From Scleroderma bovista (Eukaryota > Basidiomycota > Agaricomycetes > Boletales > Sclerodermataceae): a DNA stretch of 58,921 bases. The stretch's first letter is position 1; each line of letters begins with the position of its first letter. Position numbers and translations under genes: made by a program. The notes under the pieces were generated by a model. That model ran no database searches. It was not told the origin of the DNA and saw only the letters and a list, made by a program, of their open reading frames with translations. Positions 33,323 through 46,655 of the stretch are shown here, piece by piece. The stretch covers positions 1 to 58,921 of the forward strand of contig JAYMGJ010000485.1 in the NCBI GenBank assembly GCA_037178675.1. Reading direction: 5' to 3'.

Positions 33323-35382
33323 CTAGTGCTCGAACGCGCCATCAATCACATCCATGTCCTTTTTCGACTGCGCACACGCCTTGGCATCCTTGGCTATCCG
33401 CGTATTCTCGCGGATCCATATGGCCCTCACTTCCTCTTCTCGCGGGTCGGTAACCTCCAAAGCATCCGCGACTCCCAACCCACGAAGGACCTCGTCTGTG
33501 CGCACAGTATCGGCGATCCGGATATCCTGACCAGCTGCGGCTCCTTTAGCCATCCCACCGAATGATGCAGTGCGGCCGAACCCACGACGACCGGATTTCG
33601 AAGGCGATGCAGCGGTAGAATAAGAGGTAGACGACGCGACAAGACCGGATGTTTCCAGTACGCCTATCAGGTCAACGAACTCACTGCGGGAGACCGGGAT
33701 GAAGACACCCTGCTCGGCACGTTCAAGAATGGCGGAATAGTGTGTATGCAGCTGAGCGAGATCAAGACCATAGGATTTGCTTGACTGAGCCATCGAACTT
33801 GTCCGTTTGACAGGAGTCTTCGGGGGGAACGAGGTAGAATAAGACAATGGAAGGAGCGCTTCCATTCTCTTCATTGCGAGCAAAATAGACAGAAGAGTCA
33901 GTCTGGCATGCAGGCCAAGACCGCGTACTTTGGTGGCGATCTCGCTGTTTAGAGACGGAGATGCTGAAGCAGCGGCGTTAGTATGAGCATTATTGTTGGA
34001 GGGAAGGTACGCCTTCAGCGCAGACAGGACATGATTAGGTGCGACGATGGGCACCGGTGCGGCGAGCGGATTTTCCTCGGCAGTTGAACGCGATGATGAC
34101 ATGGCCATATCAATTGCTCCGCGCAGAACGCCAAACAGCATTCTGACATCGCCTGTCTGCGATGCAACTTTCTTTGCTAGCAGGGTCAATGTAGGGGAAG
34201 GAAGGAATTTGCTTGCTTGCTTCTTGGCTTCCTGAGCATCCTCGGATTCATATAGCGGAGAAAGACGGGTATTAAGGATATCTAGTAGCTCGGACGATGT
34301 GTAGCCTCCAAAGTGAAGTGTGGAAATTCCGGCAGCGTCATCGCCCAGCAAAGCAGTCGAAGCGGTGAGTGTGTGGGTATTTGCGATTCCGATGATGCGA
34401 AGAGTTGTAGCATATTTCCGAGAAAGTAAGAAAACAGAAGCGAACGATTTGCAGGAGTTAGCAATGTGGTCGAGCTCGTCTAGAACGAGAAGACTACACA
34501 TCGCGTTAATAATGGTGTAAGCAGTAAAGTGCGTTATGAGTTACCATTTTCTCGTTCTTGATGCCAAGATGTCTTCAAGAAGCGGCTTGGCCTTTGCCTT
34601 GCCTTTTCTTGGGCTCACTTTTATGGGTTCGGAAGCAGTGAAAGCGTCGCGAAGGTGGTCCCGTAAGGCGTCAACGTTTTGGTAGGCCATACAGTTGACT
34701 GAAATCACATCGACTGCGGAGTCTCCAAGTTCGGCAAGCACAGTATTTACGATGGCGGTCTTGCCTGTACCAGGTGTGCCTGAAACGAAAAGCGACGAAT
34801 CTGTTGATTGGTCTTCCCAAGAGGAAATGAAGGCTTTGATGATTTCCCGTTCGACAGTTCTGCCAGCAATGGCAGAGTTTCCATTGCACGTTGAACGCAG
34901 AAGTGCACGAGCGCGAGCGTGGATAGGAAGCAGTGACACGTGGGGAGTTGGTGGGGGCGTAGTCAGGGCCAGAGCTGACATGGAAGTGGCCGGGGTGGTA
35001 GGGCGAGTTTGTATGCTTGACGTAGATGCATGACGAGCTACAGCTAAGGAGCTATTCCAGCTATGGGTGACAAAACATTCGGGTGAGACTCACTGGTTTG
35101 GACCCGGGGTGGTGTGATGATTTCAGTGCTGGCACGCCCTAGCGATGGAGATGAAGCTGTGGAAGATGTTTCCAGTGGTTCGATGGAGAAGGGAGGGACG
35201 TTTTCCTTGTTGGAATCACCGAGACATAGGGAGATGCGGGCCCGTTTTGTTTTTGGAGTAAGCTCCGGGGTGGGCATAGCTGGTGAGCAAGCATGGTCGG
35301 TGGTGGCGATGATAGTGGAGGGCTTTCCATCCGCCTGGTGGGATCGCTTGCCTAGCACCGAGCTTTGGGATCTCGTCTGCAT
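33323..35382 (-). CDS. CDC6: CDC6 replication licensing AAA+ ATPase
   Basis: CDC6 joins ORC at origins in G1 and loads MCM2-7. Three exons (35382-35094, 35043-34545, 34493-33323) sum to 1959 nt, 652 residues, close to usual fungal length. The N-terminus has Ser/Thr-Pro sites near basic residues (PTPELTPKTKR; TTPPPTPHVS), typical of CDK control. The AAA+ core shows Walker A GTPGTGKT (185-192), Walker B LLVLDELDH (264-272), sensor 1 GIANT and sensor 2 TGDVRMLFG. The C-terminal winged-helix region includes EQGVFIPVSRSEFVDLIGVLE. The related ORC1 would carry an N-terminal BAH domain, which is absent. It is divergent from the SPG1 homologue across about 600 bp. Its 3' end has been copied into duplication unit 1. 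Confidence 0.93.
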
Positions 35383-35978
35383 GTTGTGTGGTCGATGGAC
35401 AGGTTCAAGAAATCCTGGGCCAAGCGTGTGGCCTTAAGTACCCGATACACTCAACGCGACGTGCTCATCCCGTGACTAGTCGCGTCGGGGCATCACATGA
35501 CCATGGCAAGCAAGCAAACTACTAGATGCTGCCACTAGCTATGTGCTAGCGTACTAGTTGTCCCAAGTCTTGGATGCCTACACAAGCTCACTTGGACAAA
35601 TCAAGGACTACAAGACAGAATTATTGGTAGTGGATGGAAGTTTCCTTAGACAACTCGTGAACCGAGCCTGCGAAATATCACACGTTGAAACTTGCGTGTT
35701 CCACCTCAACTTACCATTGTCTCGTCTGTTTCTGTGATTGGTTGACGAACGACAACGCAACGAGTTCAAGTAGCTCACGTATCAGTTCTTCTACGCTGAG
35801 CCGGGCCTCACCAAGGGTCTGACCTGGAGCGCTTATCGAACTCACCAACGCACTATACAGCGCGTGCATTCCTTTTCCTTTTCTTTGACTTCATTCCACT
35901 CGATACCCCATTTCCTCAACGATCCTAAAGTCGCGCTAGTCCAACTGTGACCGGTCACCCGTCCTGCTTTGACCAACA
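35383..35978. promoter_or_regulatory. CDC6/SPG1 divergent intergenic region with inverted ACGCGAC sites
   Basis: Two identical 7-mers in opposite orientation, ACGCGAC at 35454-35460 and GTCGCGT at 35479-35485, lie 72-103 bp upstream of the CDC6 start. ACGCG-core elements are the binding sites of fungal MBF/SBF-type G1/S factors, which control CDC6 in yeasts. Use of the sites here is inference. Nothing else was recognised in the remaining ~500 bp. Confidence 0.45.
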
Positions 35979-36881
35979 ATGTCCAATCCGACAGGCCAAG
36001 CTTCCTCTTTGATGGCCGGCCCAAGCGGTCAGAATCCGCATCCGCTGGTGGAAAATAATGAGGAGAAGAATAGCGTCGTGATCAAAGTCGGCATGGTTGG
36101 GGATTCGCAAATAGGCAAGACGAGTCTCATGGTCAAGTACGTAGAGGGCAGCTTCGACGAGGACTATATCCAAACGCTAGGTTGGTATCGTTCATTTACA
36201 AGCATAAATATCCGCGGACTCATCGTGCTCACTCCAGGCGTCAACTTCATGGAGAAAACGATTACTGTGCGGCGGACGACAATCACCTTTTCCATCTGGG
36301 ACCTGGGAGGTCAGCGGGAGTTCGTGAACATGCTGCCTCTCGTTTGCAACGATGCAGTTGCTATTCTCTTCATGTTCGATCTCTCGCGAAAATCAACCTT
36401 GAACTCGGTAAAAGAGTGGTATCGCCAGGCAAGGGGGTTTAACAAGGTCAGTGTCACCGCAGCCTCCTGTATCCGTTTTTTTTTTGCATCCAATTCCACA
36501 TGCGGAACGTCGCAAGCCTTTTGCTGGGTCGCCGCATTTTACTTTGGGACACCATGTTAACTTGTTTTACAGACCGCGATTCCGTTCTTGATCGGGACCA
36601 AATTTGATACATTTGCGACGTTTCCACGAGATGAACAAGAGGAGATTACCAAGCAGGTAGCTGAAAAATGAACATCGTGTTACTTCCTTTACTGAGCAAT
36701 GCGATAGGCAAAGCGATTTGCAAAAGCGATGCATGCATCCCTGATCTTCTGCTCGACATCCGCATCCATCAACGTTCAAAAGATATTCAAGATAGTGCTT
36801 GCCAAAGCTTTTGACCTGAAATGTGTTATACCAGAGATTGAAGGCGTCGGGGAACCACTGCTTATTTATGTGGATGTATAA
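35979..36881 (+). CDS. SPG1: SPG1/TEM1-type septation GTPase
   Basis: Ras-superfamily GTPase that triggers the septation initiation / mitotic exit network from the spindle pole body. Four exons (35979-36180, 36238-36446, 36573-36657, 36709-36881) sum to 669 nt, 222 residues. G1 is GDSQIGKT (41-48), the effector region reads [16 protein letters not shown]3 is WDLGGQ (the family's glycine in place of a second alanine/threonine), G4 is GTKFD, and G5 is [12 protein letters not shown]. The sequence [27 protein letters not shown] is characteristic of SPG1/TEM1. No C-terminal prenylation cysteine is present (it ends IYVDV), as expected for this family. It shares an intergenic region with CDC6. Confidence 0.93.
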
Positions 36882-38339
36882 TGTTGTGGTCAGTGTGTTC
36901 CTTTAGACGACGGGTGAGAAGGGAGATGTAAGATCCATCAAGGTGATGTTGTATGAATTTACGGAAGGCTATTTGACTAAATATCATTGTGTTGTCCATC
37001 ATTTGATCTCAGGAAGTAGGCTGGTCACTTCCAACGATGGAGATGTCTTCCTGACGTCCCCGTTGTTAGCTTACGACTCTGATGCAACCATCTACGCAAC
37101 CCCCTGATCTTCTGTTGCTCACGGACCCAATCTTCTGGACAAGCTTCTGAAATAAAGGGGCCACAATCCCGTCTCACTTACACGTCATTTCCTTGGCTTT
37201 CCATCTATCTTATTAGCACTACCCGCAGTTATTCGCATCAACTCGATTTTATCTATTCTCTCTTCCTCATTGCCTGCTGGGAACATCGTTGTCAATTATG
37301 TTGTTCTCCTCGCTTTGACAATACCGTTCTCGCTTTGCAAGTTTCTACCCGCCTATTCCCAAACATTCTCTTATTTCCTTCATCCACCCAACCATTGTCT
37401 TCCCACGGAGTTCCACACATATCCCCCTCACCTGCAGCTCACACTCTTTCAATGCACCTCTTACCGAGGGAAGCATCTTGTATTCTTGCTGTCTATGCTC
37501 GATACATTCTCATCCATGTCTTAATGCTTCCGTATGGTAGTTTATCACTCAATTTGGCGAAAAGTGAGAATGTCGGCCAGACTTGCACTGTCCAAAGTCT
37601 GATATATGTATAGGAGCAGTGGCCGTGAGCACTTTCTGGAGATCCCCCACTCCCTTCTCTGTACCGATCTCACCACTCGACTGCGTCTCGTGGTGGCACG
37701 AATACTAGTTTGAACACTGCTGCACATGGCCATAATATTTATACGCAGCCCGGGGTATTTGTCAGCTCGAACTCGGTTGGTAGCACACATTAAATTTCTT
37801 TGTTACTGAAGTCGTCCATCAAGTTTGCGGCTTCGCTGTGGACATCTTGTGATATTCACAGCCGAACCGCGTGGTTGGCCAGTACGCCATCAATATTCGT
37901 TGCAATATAAGCTTGGAACCTAGTTCCGCCTAAGGTAATATTCATTGCCAAGTGACGCTGGGAAGAAATCAACGTAAGTTCCGTCCTGAGTTCAGTAACT
38001 AGCGACACAGTTTCCAGGGGAGGGGGGGGAGGACATGCACGTGTTACATACATATTCTGGATGTGGGGGGAATAGATGGAAGTTTACAAAGTCCCCTCCT
38101 AAAACACAAGGTAATGACACAGATCTGCACAAAATTTGGAAGGAAGAGCTACAGAGACGAGAACGAAGCAGATATAATAAGGGCGTCATCATAGCACAAA
38201 ACATGCGATGCAAGAAAATGGACAAGATCAGACACGGAATGCCCAGCACTCACGTGAGATGGTTGCAAAATGACTGTAGAGGCTGTGAGTGCAGTGCAAG
38301 GGACGTGTGATGGGGTTTCACTGACTAGATAGAATCCGT
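36882..38339. other. Intergenic region, no gene seen
   Basis: About 1.46 kb between the 3' ends of the SPG1 and SCH9 homologues. T-rich and pyrimidine-rich stretches at 37.15-37.5 kb and short frames are present, none with recognisable protein character. Confidence 0.4.
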
Positions 38340-40598
<2,259 letters not shown>

Positions 40599-40917
40599 CG
40601 TGGATGGGAGACGATTTGCGTTCCCAGTTGAAGAGTGTCTTTGGAGGTTGAACGTAACGTTGGCACTGCGGACTCAGTTGACGCGGAGGCAGTACGGTGT
40701 GGCAGTGACCAGCAACTACAAACTTACGGCCCAGCTGCAACAGCACCCACCCGTAGTATCTACATGATAATAGCAGCAGTGTGGGCTATTCAGCCGAACA
40801 TACTCCCTGAGGCCTGAAGGAGCCAGCGTAAAGACATGTAGAGAGACTTTCGATAACTGTGTTGTGATATTCAGCGTGTGAACTCTCCGTAACTCTTTTA
40901 CCTCCAACGACACAAAA
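40599..40917. promoter_or_regulatory. Divergent spacer SCH9 / eIF3L
   Basis: 319 bp separate the two start codons. No sequence motif stands out; it is called a promoter region from position only. Confidence 0.4.
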
Positions 40918-43252
40918 ATGTCTGGCCAGCGAGTAGCACTCTGGGCTGCTGAGCCCGATCTCGACGACGATATAAACGATGTGGACATCCCTCTCACCAT
41001 ACCGACATATCCCAACACGGATATCTATGATGATCCGAACATTCCTCTCGATGAAGGCTCTCTCCTCGCTGTACAAGCCCAACTTGCCCAGCAAACCGCT
41101 TTGGCCCAGATCCCCGACGTCGTTAAACGCGTGAGTATTATATTCGCATTCGAGGTGCACCCCTACCGTGGATGTAATCTCGCGGTGACTGCATCAGCTG
41201 ACCGAAACCACCTTCTCCACCCAACAATAGTTTATTGTCCATTTCCACCAGGCCGTTCTGGACAATAACCTTCCCGAGATAACACTTGCATACGAGTCCG
41301 GCTGGAATCGCCTCACCGAAAAATTCTACGCAAGAACTGAATGGCCGGAAGCAGAGACCATTGCACCCCTTGTCAACGACGACCAGATCTTTCTGATCCT
41401 CTATCGAGAGCTCTATTACCGTCACGTATATTCACGATTGCAGCCCAACATAGATGACCGGTTCCACTCTTACGAGAACAGCTGCGAGTTGTTCAACTAC
41501 TTGCTCAGTACGTGGATCACTCCTTTTCCCTCTATAATCCCATTTCTCATGCCTTTTAGACTCTGATGGCGGCCCAGTTCCCCTCTCACTTCCTGCGCAG
41601 TGGTTGTGGGACATCATTGACGAATTTATATACCAATTCCAATCCTTCGCACTGTTCCGCTCTCGACCAGCCAGCAAAAGCGACGACGAGCTAACCATGC
41701 TTGGCTCAGAGGGTGGAGCCCAGGCATGGAGTAGCTACAGTGTGTTGAACGTTCTCTATTCACTCATCCAAAAAAGCCACGTGAACGAGTGGCTGAAGGC
41801 TCGTGCAGAGGGAAAGAGTGAAGAGGAGATCGAGTGAGTTGGCGATTTCTTGGCGATGTGCTCACGTTCTCACCATGTCCCTAGGGAAACCGTGGGTGAA
41901 TACGGCACAAAGCCTTTGTACCGTCATCTCGGATACTTCTCCCTCATCGGCCTCCTCCGTGTGCATGTTCTCCTTGGCGACTTCACCCTCGCTCTAAAGG
42001 TTATGGACAATGCGGGTCTCGGACTATGTGTCGGAGAAAAAGTCCCCTTCACGGCCCCCACTGCAGCACACGTCAGCACAGCATACCATGCTGGTGTTTG
42101 CTACCTCATGTTGAGAAGATTCACAGATGCTGCAAGGGTGTTTACGGGCTGCCTGAACTGGGTTATGAGAGCAAGACAATATCACACCAGAAGTTATCAA
42201 TATGACCAGGTCAGTGCTCGAAATAATGTCCTCAGAGCGTGGGCAGGTTCAACCATGAAACAGATTAACAAAACGGCAGACCGCATGTATGCCTTACTTG
42301 CCCTGTGCCAGACACTTGCACCCACGCGTCTGGATGATAATGTGATTAATATTGTGAGAGAGAGATACGGAGAACAGATGTCACGTATGGGCCGGGGGTA
42401 GGTGTGTTTTATTTATTTGGTTGTAATGGTTGTTCACCTCGCTTTCAGCGAGGAGGCTCTTGGTGTCTTTGAGGAAATTTTCCTCTACGCCTGTCCAAAA
42501 TTCATTAATGCAAACCCTCCTCCGTATGATGACCCGAACGCCCTCGCACTTTTGATTAACCCCCCAACGCCGTCCTCTCCGACTTCCCCATCGACGCCCA
42601 ATACGGCAAGTGCCCCCTCGCCGGCTGACCCCACTCAACGCCATCTCCGTGCGTTGTCTGCACACTTCTTGGCATTAGCTCCCATCCCCACCCTACGCAG
42701 TCTCCTCAAGCTGTACACTTCATTGGATGCACGGAAGCTTACTGGGTTCCTTGATGCGGGTGTAGACGAGGAAGAGGTGCTGAGCTGGATGATGGTGATG
42801 AAGAACGCTGGACGGTGTGTCGGCAGAGTCCGAGCAGTCGCTGGTAGCGACAAGGACGAGAAAAATGGCACATCGACAGCCAACGGGAACGGCGTAGGCA
42901 GCAGTCTTCTCGACGGCCAATGGATGTCAATAAGCGATTTGAACTTTGTGATAGACGAGGTGAGTCTGTTGTGATCGGTGTAAGACTAGACTGATGATAT
43001 ATATTGTGACGCTAGAACATGATTCATATCGCTGAGTCGACCGTGGGGAGGAGGTATGCTGGATGGTTTATCCGTAACTCGGAGCATGCCGCGCGCGTTC
43101 TTGATGGTCTTCGCGCGTTGCCGTTGCCTGGGCATGCGCCTGGGACGAAGACACAGAAAGGTGGCGAGTCGAAAGGGGATAGTTCCAAGGGAGAGACTGC
43201 GCCAAGAACCACTGGTCAGAAGGTTGCCTGGGGAGGGGCGAAAGCTGTTTGA
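40918..43252 (+). CDS. Translation initiation factor eIF3 subunit L
   Basis: Subunit L of eIF3, part of the PCI/MPN scaffold that recruits mRNA to the 40S ribosome. Seven exons (40918-41130, 41252-41507, 41560-41833, 41885-42209, 42264-42397, 42449-42959, 43016-43252) sum to 1950 nt, 649 residues. Family landmarks are [72 protein letters not shown] and [15 protein letters not shown], with the C-terminal PCI segment near [19 protein letters not shown] low-complexity Pro/Ser insert ([14 protein letters not shown]) lies near residue 425, and the tail is Gly/Lys-rich ([12 protein letters not shown]). It is 130 bp upstream of the Cid1-like gene on the same strand. The gene is absent from budding yeast but common in filamentous fungi. 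Confidence 0.92.
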
Positions 43253-43382
43253 CCGTACGACATAGATTGACTGGATGTATTGTAGTTTTTCCATCCAGTA
43301 CTTGCGTTACAAACGGTAGTTTTATTGGCCCACGTGATGTCGCGTTCATGTCCTTCATCGCGCCTCGAGCCTAATCTCTTCG

Positions 43383-45237
43383 ATGAACCATGTATTGCCC
43401 ATCCCTTGGATGAACACAGTTCGCCATATGACGTGGCACAAAGTTCAAAAGTCACCTTCCGTGATTACCGGTGCTCTGGGGATCGCCCGTAGGAAACACA
43501 CCGGGTCCAGGAGTGACGGGCCTTCTCCGCACAATGGTGAGCAACGCAGCTCAATAGTGAGTGTTGTTTCTTGCATATCGCGTGAATACTACAACGACAG
43601 GTCAATGCTCCGCTACGAAGGATCCCACCCACAATCACGCTGAAATATCTTCGAAGCCTGGTGCACATGCCGAACTCAACCTCGTGAAACGAGCGCAACT
43701 TCCCAACAAATGCTCTGGGACCTTTAAAAGGGCATCAATGTCAACAAACAAATACAGCGACGCCATTAACTGTGTCCTTAGAGTGATAAAGCGGCGATTT
43801 GGACCGAGCTACACTGTAGCACCATTTGGAAGCACCGTCTATATGCGTGGTTTTGATGTCAGTCAACAATTGTCGGCAAATAAAAAGGCCAAATGGTCGC
43901 AGAAATCAAAAGGAGATTTGGATTTAGTGATCCTTGTGAGCGCTGTTGGGTAACGACCGGGCTATGCAAATTGACTGTCATTGCAGGACATGGACCACCC
44001 ATTGGGCTTCACACCAGATGTGAATTTATACCAGCTACCAGGTACGTGGCGAGAGTTCAAGCATCGCCATCGCGCATGACGTGTTTTGGCACCTAAAGCC
44101 ATCTATAACATCAGGTATGTGTATTCGTATAAGTAAGCTTGGTACAGGATCAAGCGGGGTTTATAGGAGACTTGCATTTGTGCTCTCAGCAGCGGGCTTC
44201 AAGGACGTGCGATCAATACCAAATGCGAGCGTGCCAATTGGTTAGACTCTCGTGGAACTTGGCTGAATATGTGATTCTCATATTCTTCCCCAGTGAAATT
44301 CCGATGCCCTCGAACACAGTTATCCATTGATATCAATGTAAACGATCGACTTGGGCTCATGAACAGCTACCTCCTTCGCAGTTACTGCGATATTTTGCCT
44401 GGCTTGCGTATGCTGTTGGCGGTTATCAAGTTATGGGCATTGCCCCTTGGTCTGAACAACCCATCTGGGTGTGGGCGCAAGGTAACTTTTAGTACATATG
44501 CCCTGGCGTTGATGACATTGGGGTGGCTGCAGGTGTGTAATTACTGCATTTGATGCTGTGTCTGATATCACCTGATCATTGACTCCGGTTGATGTATGAA
44601 GTCCAATGGTCTTGCTCCGAATTTACAGCATGGTTTCGACATTTCAACAGAGTCAGCGAAAGAGGGGTCTTTTTGGATTCGTAGCTCGCCCAAGGCCAAA
44701 AAGTCGACCCCTGTATGGTGTGACGTCAGGTTCCGGTCGATAACGACACAGGACTGTTATCCACCTCTTCCTGTGGAAGAAATCTTCGCAGATTGGCTGC
44801 AGTAAGTCATTACTTGTGGCCCATGAGTGCTATCAAGTTACATGTCCGATTTATCGCAGTTTCTGGGGACATACCTTCAATTTCGAACACAATTGCATTG
44901 ACATCAAGGAAGGTGGTGTTTGCATTCGTTGGGATGCTACGATACCACCAAATGTACCGTCCAATGTCCCCGTGTGCGTTATGGATCCTTTCATCAGAAA
45001 AAAGGTGCGTACTTCTCGCAGATGCTTGGTGTAATCTGATACAATTTACGCACGATATGACGTGTGCAGAATGTCACGATAAATGTTGGACTTGATGCCC
45101 TTGATTTGTTTCGTTCCGAGTGTCGCCTCGCGCTGGATAGGATAAAGACGATGGGATTGCCCATAACCGAGATAATTAGTGGTTATGAATCACTTCAACG
45201 CCCCGGAGAGCCCAATGTTAGTTTTCCAAGGACCTAA
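43383..45237 (+). CDS. Cid1-like terminal nucleotidyltransferase (non-canonical poly(A)/poly(U) polymerase)
   Basis: It adds nucleotides to RNA 3' ends; members include Cid1-type uridylyltransferases and cytoplasmic poly(A) polymerases. The nucleotidyltransferase signature is visible: FGSTVYMRGFD, then KGDLDLVILD with the paired metal-binding aspartates, and the third carboxylate in LSIDINVND. The PAP-associated region follows (YCDILPGLRMLLAVIKLWAL, TFSTYALALMTLGWLQ), with a later FWGHTFNFEHNCIDI segment and VMDPFIRKKNVTINVG. Early exons are 43383-43536, 43601-43935, 43987-44041 and a 16-nt exon at 44099-44114 encoding part of AIYNIR. The stop is at 45235-45237. Whether it adds U or A cannot be read from the sequence by eye. 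The N-terminus (MNHVLPIPWMNT) is reasonable but not confirmed. Confidence 0.85.
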
Positions 45238-45318
45238 GGACCTAAGCGACATTTCTTACTAGCGCGGTTTGTATGCTACACTTCGCGGAAGGAAATAAAT
45301 GGACGTTTGCTGATCGCG

Positions 45319-45330
45319 ACGCGTCACGTG
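45319..45330. promoter_or_regulatory. Abutting ACGCGT and CACGTG sites upstream of the SNARE gene
   Basis: ACGCGT (MCB-type) at 45319-45324 is immediately followed by the E-box CACGTG at 45325-45330, about 145 bp upstream of the SYN8-like ATG. Both hexamers are palindromic recognition sites of known fungal factor classes (MBF; bHLH). Function here is inference. Confidence 0.35.
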
Positions 45331-45472
45331 CGAGGTCACGTTTAGACTTGAAAGCTTGAACTACGACTTGCTTCACTGCTTACACGAAGAATCGACACCA
45401 AACGGACAGCATCGGGGGTGCTGCATCCGCTCACGTCCAGTCGGACTGTATTGTCACTCTAGCTACCCTACC

Positions 45473-46398
45473 ATGTCTTCTGGAAATCTAAGCTCTACCA
45501 GGCTAACGGCCCTCACGACATCCACACTATCCCTCCTCCTCGAACGACAACGCCTTCAAGCAACGCATCCTACTCTGCACCTGCAGCAAATTGCTTCGAA
45601 CCTTAGGGTGATACGAGCAGGCGTCATAGTGGCGCAAAGCCAAGACAGTGACGCGGTTTCGCAATCGCTCCGTGAGCAGTATGAACGTATGATAGGAATG
45701 CTGGGTGTGGAGGAGGCTGAGGGAGCCGGTTTGGAGAGGTAACATCCACGCTGTGTCTCGTTGCAGGCTGTACTTGCCTTACTGCCAATTAGCATACCCC
45801 CTCCTGGCCCTCAATCCCCCTCTCCCCCTCTTTCCTCTCTTGGGGAGCGGAAGAGTTCTGAACCTCTGTTTGAACCCTATACCGACGATCCGAATCCAAG
45901 CACAGAACTGGACAATGGCGGGATGCTGTTACAACAAAGGCGGATGATGGAAGGTATGTGTGGCATGTGAACTGGAGCGAAATGGAGCTCGTTCGCTTTG
46001 TCTGGCCTTGTCCTCTCTGGGATACAATGCAGTGCTCATGCAACATTCCTAGTTCAAGATGCCCACCTCGAGCATCTCTCATCTTCTATCGGTCGTCAAC
46101 ACCATATATCTCTTCAGATCAATGATGAATTGGAGACGCAAACAGGACTACTTTATGAATTAGACACGGAGCTCGATGGGACGGATTCTCGGATGCGGAG
46201 GGCACGTAGACGGCTAGACCGTGTCGCCCGGGGGGCCAAGGAAAACGGTAGGTTGGTCCCTTTTTAGTGACGGAGAGACGAGCAACTCCTTAATGGTCTT
46301 CCACGCGTTGACGTATGCACATTCCCACAGGCTCGACAGTGACGATCGTTTTGCTCATTCTCATACTATTAATCCTCATTGTAATATTCAAAACCTGA
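45473..46398 (+). CDS. Qc-SNARE, syntaxin-8/SYN8-like
   Basis: Tail-anchored endosomal SNARE mediating vesicle fusion. Four exons (45473-45738, 45793-45953, 46053-46247, 46331-46398) sum to 690 nt, 229 residues. The N-terminal half is helical (LLLERQRLQATHPTLHLQQIASNLRV kept in one exon, longer than quoted), followed by a Pro/Ser-rich linker (IPPPGPQSPSPPLSSLG). The SNARE motif runs from DAHLEHLSSSIGRQH through LQINDELETQTGLLYELDTE to RRARRRLDRVAR. Its central layer glutamine is in ELETQTGLL. A short C-terminal membrane anchor (VTIVLLILILLILIVIF) ends in KT and the stop at 46396-46398. Assignment to the Qc/SYN8 group is from the overall pattern; another Qc-SNARE is possible. Confidence 0.82.
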
Positions 46399-46655
46399 TT
46401 TGTCTGCGTCGATTGCAGTTTCTTACTCCTGTTGTCCGCTGCGAATGAGGCTGCTGGGCGCGAGTTCACGGTTACTTACATGTCATACATAATATCATTG
46501 CGGCGACACCTATGACACCCCGTATACATCACATCATACATGGGACACCTCATTTGGGGCAATAATGGTAAGTGATCACTTACATCCATCGAACACTGCA
46601 CATATACAACTGATGTATACCGGAGTGACGATAAATCCCACATTAGGGTACTTCC

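Noticed and set aside
36311..36499. Minus-strand frame inside the GTPase gene
   Set aside because: It lies opposite GTPase exons with confirmed motifs and has no independent support.
37145..37560. Pyrimidine-rich stretch with short open frames after the GTPase gene
   Set aside because: Frames are short and compositionally biased; nothing links them to a gene.
38035..38310. 91-codon plus-strand frame with Lys/Arg-rich sequence
   Set aside because: No splice partners, no family and no promoter; close to the 3' end of the SCH9-like gene and probably chance.
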